The notes under the pieces: model-generated | Seen by the model: the letters and a program-made list of their open reading frames with translations, nothing else | Databases searched by the model: none | Told to the model about the DNA's origin: nothing | Assembly (NCBI GenBank): GCA_035578175.1 | Contig: JAQMRL010000001.1 | Coordinates: 429,735,545 to 429,799,544 of the forward strand | Origin: Catonia carolina | Lineage: Eukaryota > Arthropoda > Insecta > Hemiptera > Achilidae | DNA: 64,000 nt | Direction of reading: 5' to 3' | Translations under genes and position numbers: made by a program | Shown: positions 56,450-64,000 of the stretch, in pieces | Numbering within the stretch: the first letter of the stretch is position 1 | Layout of the letters: each line of letters opens with the position of its first letter

Positions 56450-57143
56450 TGTACTGCCGGCTACAAAGCTTCCGACGTAGCAAAAGAGGGAGCCGCCAAT
56501 AGTTCCGAGAGGGGCGGTAGGCTTGTGTGCGTACCGACAGAGGCCTTTGTCATCAAGGCCCAGCCAGTAACCGCCTTTTACCACAGCGCTCTCAGGAACT
56601 ATATAAAGAGCGAGGTACATTGAGCCGAGGGATTCAATTCCGATCCAGACAGCAGACAAGACGTCCACCACGGCACACGGCTACAGGACTCCAGCGAAGA
56701 CTAATCGACGACCCCGCAAGAGAAAAGATGATGCTTCCACTCGCCGACCCGTCACCGTACGCCGCCGACCGGACCGTCATCGCCCGCTGACGCGAGCGAT
56801 GTCCACACTTCCAGTAAGGCTCGATCCCTCGACCGAGCCTTAAGCCCACCGGATCCGACGAAGCAGCCATCGACGCACTACTGCGAGGGAAGAAGATGAT
56901 GTCTCCGCTGGACGACGACACGCCGTGTCGCCCAGCTCCTCGACCGCCATGACGACTACGACCGGCGCTTCCCATCAAGACGACCACCGCTTAAACGGCC
57001 CCTTTCAGGACCACCAAAAATTAAAGGTTTCAACTCGCCACTTAATGTCGCTATCCGGTGACACTTCAAGAAGCTGTTATAAGTTTTAACTTCCTTTACA
57101 CCTTAACATCCATCACACAATAAAACCGGAATTTTCTATTTCA
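56450..57143 (+). mobile_element. Solo LTR of an LTR retrotransposon
   Basis: A 694-bp GC-rich block begins TGTACTGCCGG, ends TTCTATTTCA and is flanked by a 4-bp duplication GTAC (56446-56449 and 57144-57147). It has promoter architecture: TATATAAAG at 56600-56608, and AATAAA near 57119 about 25 bases before the end. TG...CA ends, a TATA box, a poly(A) signal and a short duplication are what an LTR shows, and a 4-bp duplication suits Ty3/gypsy-type elements. No gag/pol or second LTR is nearby, so the internal part was probably lost by LTR-LTR recombination. The frames inside it are not genes. Confidence 0.65.
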
Positions 57144-57149
57144 GTACTT

Positions 57150-58297
57150 TTTACCCCTCAAGATAAAAAATAGTAATTAATATTTAATAAAACAAAAATT
57201 ATTTAAAAGAAATATTCATGAAGCAAATCACATACTGTAACACATAACTACACAAAACTGTTTTAGTACTATTAAAAATGAAATAAAAAAACCACATAGA
57301 AAGTTAAATAATAAAACATTTGTAACAAACATAATAGTAGGCCTACAAGAAGTAAAATTTGAAAAAAAAATCATAACAGATTACACAGGTAAGCAATTTT
57401 TACAATCTCTACGCACACATAGAAAACACATTAAAACCAATCATAAATTTTAATAGTTTATATAGAGTAGTAAATTAGCTACAAGCAATAATTGTGTAGA
57501 TTTTTTTGTAAGTTAAACTATAAAATATTTAATAACAATATTGTGGTTAAAATAAACTAATAAAAAAAATAGTGTTGTAATTTAATAGTAAGTTACATTA
57601 TAGTAATACAAATAATAATAGTAATAGTAGTGTGGTAGATGTTAAGAGTTAATGAACTTCTTAAATAGACTCACTCAGCTATTAACTAACTATAAAATAG
57701 GCCTATATAATATTACACACACTTACACATTTCTTATGATGGCGATGAGGTAAGTAAAAACCTCGTGGGAAAACGCAATAAAAACAACAATAATAGTAAT
57801 AATAATATCATAATCTAAATATATAACAACAATATATATTATATAATTTTTGCTTACTTGTCTTATATTATTATTATTATTATTTAGACCTTACTTTTTG
57901 TATATAAAATAATAACTATTGTATAAAACAAAAAGTTTGTGATTTTTTTAAATAAATCGCTTATATTGTAAAAAATCAATACAGTATATTGGTTATGTTT
58001 TATTATCTTTATTTGGTACTATATTTATATTAAATGTTACATGTAAACAAATAAGACAAAAAAACACGATGGTACAATGATCTTTCGGTTAAATTGTTCG
58101 AAGACCTTACTGTAAAATATTTTTTTATTTAATATTAATTAAACTTTATCTGTTTATTCAAAAAACTAATAATAATAATTTTGGTACTACTTAAGAAGGA
58201 AAATATACCTTTTAAATAAAGCTTTTAAAAGGACCGACAAACACTATAATGTGCAAACAAATATGAAATTATAATTTTTCCTAAAGTTTTACTCTAC
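57150..58297. other. No gene recognised
   Basis: Very AT-rich with AAT/ATT-rich simple stretches (for example 57780-57890). No gene seen. Confidence 0.5.
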
Positions 58298-58307
58298 GCC
58301 TGGTAAG

Positions 58308-58472
58308 ACTTTTTTTTTGGTTTAACGTCCGACTATTCAGCAGTTACTGCTAATGCAGACGGTGAAGGGTGAAATGCTTTTTGTAACGTATGAAAATATG
58401 CCGTGCTTGAATGGGATTCGAACCCAAGACCGCTTGATGAGAGGCGAGCACGTTACCAACTACGCCAATACT
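58308..58472 (-). mobile_element. SINE-1 (head A), complete copy
   Basis: A minus-strand copy, T run to head (GCGAGCACGTTACCAACTAC, GCCAA). CCTGGTAAG flanks it (58299-58307 and 58473-58481). Confidence 0.88.
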
Positions 58473-58499
58473 CCTGGTAAGGTCTTGTTTATATTTAGT

Positions 58500-58640
58500 A
58501 AGGCAAAAATATTGCTAGACAAACAAATGCTACGTCCAATTTGGACATACGGAATTCGGATATTAGGAAAACAGTAAAAAGAAGAATCAATTAAGACCTC
58601 TCAATCAAAATGTCAGAGGATTACAACTGGCTCTCCATTC
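58500..58640 (+). pseudogene. Jockey-clade RT scrap
   Basis: The plus-strand frame reads LRPIWTYGIRILGKQ, matching LRPIWNYGIEIFG of the intact ORF2, followed by SQSKCQRITT-like sequence. It lies directly beside SINE-1. Confidence 0.55.
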
Positions 58641-58644
58641 TATT

Positions 58645-58950
58645 AAAAAAAAAAATAAGTCGGCTAAAGGCAGATTTTTGTTAAAGATTTTAGTTAAAGA
58701 CGATGGTTTCGTGGATCAAACCCAAGTTAAGGTTTTTATAGTTTCATTTTATTGGGATTTGAATACCAGACAGTGGTTATCAGTGTATTTTTATAGTTGG
58801 AGTTCAATTAACCGTAATCTCTCAGGATTGGCTAACCTGAGTCTGTACACGACTACACCTCATTTACACGTCACACATATCATCCTCATCTCATTGGATT
58901 ATGCGGTAACTTAATGCTCTTAAAACTGAAAAGATTGTAACGTACACATA
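58645..58950 (+). mobile_element. SINE-2, diverged copy
   Basis: The head is degraded (GTCGGCTAAAGGCAG; B-box-like GGATCAAACCC). The body holds GAATACCAGACAGTGGTTAT, ATAGTTGGAGTTCAATTAAC and CATCCTCATCTCATTGG. Confidence 0.75.
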
Positions 58951-58964
58951 TTGTGTTTTTGTTT

Positions 58965-59342
58965 CAGTCATCAGCTGAAAGGCTGCTTTGAATTTCTAGA
59001 GGCTTTAATAAGTAAAACGAGGAGTGAGGTGGTTTACCAGTGCCTTCCTCATTGAATGGAAAATTATGCTAATCAGCATGCCAGGCCATCCAAAAAGCAT
59101 CTACTTTCCACCCTGAAAATGACACCTTCACTTCATTTACCACAGGCTGTGACTATATAATGAAATTCATTACTCTCAAAGGAGTTAACTCTGACTAGTG
59201 TCTTTCACACCTCTACCTCGTCTGTTCTTAAACGCTTCAGTCATATCCTGACCATGTGATAAGAAACAGAACTATTTTTTTGTAGCCCTGGAACCAGGAG
59301 ATCGAGTGCAAATAATTTAACACTCCAACTGCGTGTTATGGA
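58965..59342 (-). mobile_element. SINE-3 copy
   Basis: A minus-strand unit from CAGTCATCAGCTGAAAGGCT to TGCGTGTTATGGACA, directly after the SINE-2 3' end. The expected GTTGTTTAGG terminus is altered. Confidence 0.85.
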
Positions 59343-59890
59343 CACTGATTAATATAATAATTACTTAAATTAAGAAAGTCAGTTTTCTTCAGGAAATATT
59401 TTAAGTTATTTTATTAAGCTCACATTTTCCATAGAAAATAATAAAAGTTTTACTAACACTAAAAAAAACTGTTGTCAGGGTTTATAAACAAGTTTCGATA
59501 AGATAGGTTAATCGAATCTGTCAATATTTACGCCGTAACAAACGGATCATAAGTAAATATTTAAACGCTAAATTTATAAAGTCTTGTATACAATACAATA
59601 TAATGAAACTAAACTGTGAAGGTCTGAAAGTTAAGTAGACCATAAACTTAAGAAGGTTGAAATTACACGGTTCAATTTTACTACTAAACGAAAAACAAAT
59701 CAATTTGATAACTAATCAGTTGAAACTGGTTAACAAATTTTCAACGAACGTTACACTTTGAAAATATGTTATTAGATAATAACAAATTAGCATATTACTT
59801 TTTCTAAACTAAACTAATAGTCTACCTGTATTACATTTTTACATTAACTAACCAAAAAATATAAAAGGTAATTTATAATGTGAATATATT
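59343..59890. other. No gene recognised; putative intron
   Basis: AT-rich. It lies downstream (minus strand) of the USP53/54-type exon and would be its intron. No further exon was recognised. Confidence 0.45.
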
Positions 59891-59903
59891 AGAGAAAGCT
59901 TAC

Positions 59904-60015
59904 CTGTACAGCGCTGTTGAGAAAACAATTATTTTGTCCGGGACCATTGAGAAGGCCCTTAGAAAAGGCGACCGAATCCCGCGAAGGGGCCATCATATTA
60001 TTAGATTCTCCATTT
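59904..60015 (-). CDS. ec: USP53/USP54 (echinus)-type exon, N-terminal part of USP domain
   Basis: The minus strand has an acceptor TTTGTTACAG before 60015 and a donor GTAAGC after 59904. The 112-base exon has one leading base of a split codon and 37 codons. The translation includes [14 protein letters not shown] and then [19 protein letters not shown]. This last motif is the start of the USP peptidase domain in USP53/USP54 and fly echinus, including the catalytic-box cysteine. These proteins are ubiquitin-specific-protease family members; vertebrate USP53/54 were long called inactive, and fly echinus acts in eye cell pruning. The paired ATG codons may be the start, or the frame may continue from an upstream exon. 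It ends in phase 0. Neighbouring exons were not found, so introns are long or extend outside the window. Confidence 0.88.
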
Positions 60016-60159
60016 CTGTAACAAAGAAATAAACAAAATAAGTAAAGATCATCATAGTTCGTCAACAAAATTTACAATATGGAGAATTCATTACGTAGCT
60101 AAAATAATTATGAACAGGATTACTGAACGCATAAATCATATAAATTATATTAATTTATA

Positions 60160-60558
60160 ATGCCCATAACGGGCAGGTGGAGTGTTAAATTAATTGCACT
60201 CGATCTGTTGGTTCCAGGGCTATAAAAAATAGTTCTGTTTCTTATCACATAGTCAGCTAATTATATGACTGAACTATTTAAGAACAGAAGAGGTAGAGGT
60301 GTAAAAGACACTAGTCAGAGTTGTCTCCTCTGAGAGTAATGAATTTCACTATACAGCCAGACTCTACGGTGAATTAAGTGAAAGTGTCATTTGCAGGGTG
60401 GAAAGTGAGTGCTTTTCGGAGGGCCTGGCATCCTGATATGCATATTTTTTCAACTTAGTGAGGAAGGCAATCGTAAACCACCTTACTCCTCGTTTTTACT
60501 AAGTAAAACCTCTAGAGGTTCAAACCAGCCTTTCGGCTATTGACCTAAACAACAACAA
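60160..60558 (+). mobile_element. SINE-3, complete reference copy
   Basis: A 399-bp unit from ATGCCCATAACGGGCAGG to GACCTAAACAACAACAA. A perfect 10-bp duplication TTAATTTATA flanks it (60150-60159 and 60559-60568). The CAA-repeat end and variable-length target duplication indicate LINE-driven retroposition. It sits 145 bp upstream of the USP53/54-type exon, in the presumed intron or leader. Confidence 0.92.
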
Positions 60559-60704
60559 TTAATTTATAAATTCTAAATTACTCCTTACATAATTTTCGGG
60601 CACAATTTTTTTAATTTCTGGTGAAACTTTAAAAAAAACAACCTATTAAATGTTTGTAAAGTTATAAATAATGGTCTAAAATTTATGGTTTTTTAAAATC
60701 CTTA

Positions 60705-60968
60705 ATACGTGTACGTTGCAATCTGTTAAATTTAAAACAATACGCAACTTCATAACTCAATGAGATGAAGATCATTTGTATAAAGTGTAAATGAGGTGTA
60801 GTCTCACACGACTCAGGCCAACCATTCCTGAGAGGAATCGTTAACAACCCCGACCATCAAAGTACGTCAAAACCACTGTCTACTACTCAAATCCGCATAA
60901 AAGTATTTACCGAAAATCACCTGATTCGCCGCAATAACTTTACCACTAAATCGACCCCGTGGGTTAAA
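60705..60968 (-). mobile_element. SINE-2, partly deleted copy
   Basis: A minus-strand copy. The 3' part (ACGTTGCAATCTGTTAAATT, TGTAAATGAGGTGTAGTCTC) and head are present, with a deletion between GTATTTACC and GAAAATCACC that removes the B box. Confidence 0.8.
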
Positions 60969-60969
60969 A

Positions 60970-62760
60970 TTTATTTAACAAAACAAAATAATTTATTTGT
61001 AACAGAAATTACCTTCCAGCCTGAAGAGAATTAAGACAATTTAAGTAAACCTAATTATTTCTATAGAACTTTAAACCTTTAGCCTTATATTAAAAACCAA
61101 ATTAAATCTTGAAGTTTTAGCCTACAGAACAATTAAGAATAATCTTTTACACAAAACTGTAGACACTGAAAGCCTTCGTCCCAAGACACAAGTTTCGAAA
61201 TACTTTGAAGAATTTTGTCCAGCAGAGTTATAAAAAAAATTTAAATGTTTGAAATCCTACTAGGTGCGACGCCGATGCTTGTGCGAAGAATATTTTATTA
61301 CTCTCACTAGTTTTCTTTTGTAGCCGATTCGCCTTCTTTCCATAACAATGAATTTTATACGACAGAATAATTTTTCAGGACTAAAATTAACATCAACCCA
61401 TATGAAAGAAGTCTGCTAGTAAAAAATAATTACAAACATAATAATACATAACAGTCCTGATCAATTTTAACACAATTCAGTACTTTTTGTCTTTTAGTAA
61501 AACACCTAAACTATTAATAAAGAGTTATTTTTTAGGACACGAACATAATAAGTAATTTAAATATTTAATTCTACGTAACAATTGAAGTAAAATAGGTAAT
61601 TGAATAAATAATCCTAGCATATATAAATAATAACTGTATATGCATCTATTCAACAACAAAAATAAAATCTACAAGATGTTACAAAAAACCTAGTTAGATA
61701 AAAAAATGTAAGTCTAACGAAAAGAAATGTTAAGGAAGTGGTTATTTATAATTATTGCACACGGATATACAGATAAAGTATTTCCCATTCGAAATCAACA
61801 GAAATAAAATCTGTAAAATACAATACATAAACAAAAAAGTAGGCCTACATTTCTAAAGAAAATAACACACGAACAAAATTAAACTGTAACAAAAAAGAAA
61901 ACGAAAATAAAATTAATGAGGATTATCCGTTTCCTGCATTAAAATAAACTTAAAATGTAAAAACACGTGTGTTTGAAAACACAAGTGTTTTACAATACAA
62001 ATACATAAAAACACAAATCTAATGTTTGTACAAAATTTTCTGTTGTTTATACATAATTAGAAATAAAAATTCATTACAGTAGTAAATCTTCTTACATCTA
62101 TCAAAGTATATATTGAACCTTAAAAATGTTTAAAATAAGAAAAGTTAAATAAAATTTTTTTTATAAATACTATAATAGGCTATTAAAAAAAACCCGCAAT
62201 AATATGACACGAATATCAACAGTTTCTTATTGCATTACTCAAAAAGTTAAGAGGAAATATTAAAGTAAGTCCAATTTTATTAAAGTTTCAGAAAATAAAT
62301 ATAGAACAAAAATTAAAACGTATATAAATAGAGATTTTAAATGTTTGAATGAAAAAAGATGTTATGAATATTATAATTATTGGTAAAATTGAGGAACGAA
62401 ACAACATTCTACATAATCCTGATAGGGAATTCTTTTTGATCTCACTAACATTTTATCTACTTGCTTTGTTCACGTTAAGAAATATATTATCAGTAATTAT
62501 TTTTTTTAAATTATAAATAGTTGAAACTTTACATAATAGACAATACACAATTAATCCGGGGAGTGGCACCCTACTCCCAGATTGGCCGTTTTGTGTAGAT
62601 GCTTTTAATATTAATACATCCTCCCGAGCTTATTCCTTGGTGCAAATCATTTTACTCAAGCCTACACGTGAATATTTTTGTACAGTTTAAAATTCGGCAT
62701 ACTTGAAGATTAAGAATTTAAGTCACAAATTATGGAGTAAAATAACAAAATGTAACATTG
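60970..62760. other. No gene recognised
   Basis: AT-rich. The only notable spot is a small dyad GGAGTGGCACCCTACTCC near 62560. I did not find an upstream USP53/54 exon. Confidence 0.45.
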
Positions 62761-62769
62761 TTTTAGAAT

Positions 62770-63055
62770 TGGAAAAAAGGCTGGTATGAAACAGTCACAC
62801 AACGTTCTCTTCTACAATTCGGTGTCATGCGGTCTTGGGTTCGAATCCTATTCAGGCACGGCATATTTTCATATGTTACAAAAAATCATTTCATCCTTCA
62901 CCGTCTGCATTAGCAGTAATTGCAGAACAGTCGGACGTTAAACAAAAAAAAAAAATCTTCCCCAATGGAAATAATCCACAACATAACCTATGTTTAATCA
63001 TGAGTAAATAATATAAAAAGAAAATCAATATAAAAAATACAGTCCAAAAAACAAC
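62770..63055 (-). repeat. R-family right-end fragment, split by SINE-1
   Basis: GGTATGAAACAGTCACACAA plus TTCTCTTCTACAATTC before, and CACAACATAACCTATGTTTA plus ATCATGAGTAAATAAT after, match the right end of R on the minus strand. Confidence 0.6.
62822..62957 (+). mobile_element. SINE-1 (head A), 5'-truncated
   Basis: It starts inside the head (GTGTCATGCGGTCTTGGGTT), with B box GGTTCGAATCC, the complete tail and a poly(A) run. It is inserted in R-family sequence. Confidence 0.85.
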
Positions 63056-63114
63056 TAACTTGGAAGCATCATCTGCATACAAAGCGTTTACAACTTAAAC
63101 GCCGCCAGAGGCTA

Positions 63115-63485
63115 CTCTGATTCACCCTCGATTAAAATTAAACCTCCGTCCAAAAATTTTAATATACAAAATACTTTTGAGACCAATCTGTACTAATGGT
63201 GTCCAGCTCTTTGGATTAGCGGGACAGAGTACCTTAAAGTGGCTCCAAGCCTTTCAGTTAAAATTCTTAAGACTAGCTTCGTACGCTCCTTTTTAAGTAA
63301 GCAATAAAACCATCCAAACGATTTCAAAATTCCGACAGTAAAGGAATTAACAACGTTTTTCTATAAATTTCACGATCGACTAGATGACCATCCAAACCAA
63401 TTAGCCCGTGACTTAGCTGCAAGAAACTTCCAAATTATGTAAAGTCTAAAACGAAAATGGGGCAGAGACCTCTTGGTTTGAATAA
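63115..63485 (+). pseudogene. Jockey-clade RT C-terminal remnant
   Basis: The plus-strand reading has stops but gives KILIYKILLRPICTNGVQLF, QLKILRLASYAPF, KFHDRLDDHPNQLARDLAAR and LKRKWGRDLL. The order and ending match the C terminus of the intact ORF2 (RRKWSRDLLI). It is a decayed relative. Confidence 0.65.
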
Positions 63486-64000
63486 CTGCAACACCCGTAG
63501 TTCTAAATGGAATGTACCACTGGGTACCTCTTCTCCTTAAAGTAAAATTCCCCAGTTAAATATTATATGAGGAAATTGTGCAGCTCAATGTACAGAACCG
63601 TAATAAAAATTAGAAAAAACCCTAAAAATCAATATTTTTTTCTGATATTCGAGCCTTTTTTTGTATTTAAACAAAAATTTAAAATTACTTCTTCAATTTT
63701 TGAGATAAGCGAATGTCACATTATGTAAAAAGGATATTAATTTTGTATATTTGGCCAAAATACATAGGAATAAATCTATTTTGATGGATTTTGATTTTAT
63801 TTTCTCTCATGGACATCTGTAATTGTAACCATTACACCAAAACTTCTCAGCTATACAAGCCACATACTCAACACGTTACAAACTTTCTAAATAACTCAAA
63901 GAATTACAATTACTTCTAAAACAATACGATGTAATATATAAGTACAAAATCTTGATTTTGTAAATTCAAAAGAAAACATTTTCAAATTTTAGAATAAACA

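Noticed and set aside
56527..56987. Two overlapping Arg-rich frames on opposite strands
   Set aside because: They lie within the GC-rich solo LTR, where stops are rare by composition. There are no domain motifs.
59343..59903. Next exon of the USP53/54-type gene
   Set aside because: I looked for the expected continuation on the minus strand here and by eye through the rest of the window and did not find it.

Overview
The window looks like nuclear DNA of an animal, most likely an insect. It is strongly AT-rich and has almost no protein-coding sequence. It carries a transposon mix typical of insects: mariner, jockey-clade LINEs, hAT, a Helitron-like element and several tRNA-derived SINEs. A hemipteran host is my guess from the overall look and is not proven. 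No prokaryotic feature is present.

Only one host coding exon can be named with good confidence. It lies at 59904-60015 on the minus strand, has clean splice sites, and encodes the N-terminal catalytic-box region of a USP53/USP54 (Drosophila echinus) ubiquitin-hydrolase-like protein. I found no other exon of that gene, so much of the window may be its intron or the flank of other genes. Weaker host candidates are a TATA-box promoter with a short leader exon (8064-8165, plus), a possible first exon of a mitochondrially targeted protein (48027-48063, plus), and two unexplained GC-rich blocks (about 14.5 and 25.9 kb).

The rest is layered mobile DNA. Two copies of a mariner derivative with long inverted arms lie at 917-1850 and 15921-16625. 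The best preserved element is a 4.4-kb jockey-clade LINE (34321-38732, minus) with an intact 896-residue endonuclease/RT ORF2 and an ORF1 broken by one frameshift. It sits inside a non-autonomous hAT element (33868-38840) flanked by an exact 8-bp duplication. That hAT element and a second one (38965-39436) interrupt a duplicated host module.

Three short retroposon families fill the spaces. SINE-1 is about 170 bp and has two different tRNA heads on one tail. SINE-2 is about 310 bp, tRNA-derived, with a palindromic CAGCTG core. SINE-3 is about 400 bp, with a CAA-rich end and 10-11 bp target duplications. A longer repeat family, called R here (about 0.9-1 kb), carries a GT microsatellite at a fixed position. 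Fragments of several LINE families are scattered throughout. A 12-copy, 40-bp minisatellite (41212-41694) lies inside a TA-flanked inverted-repeat element. A GC-rich solo LTR lies at 56450-57143 and a Helitron-like element at 52011-52715.

Nested insertions give relative ages: SINE-1 into SINE-2, LINE into SINE-3 (twice), SINE-1 into R (at least twice), and LINE into hAT.
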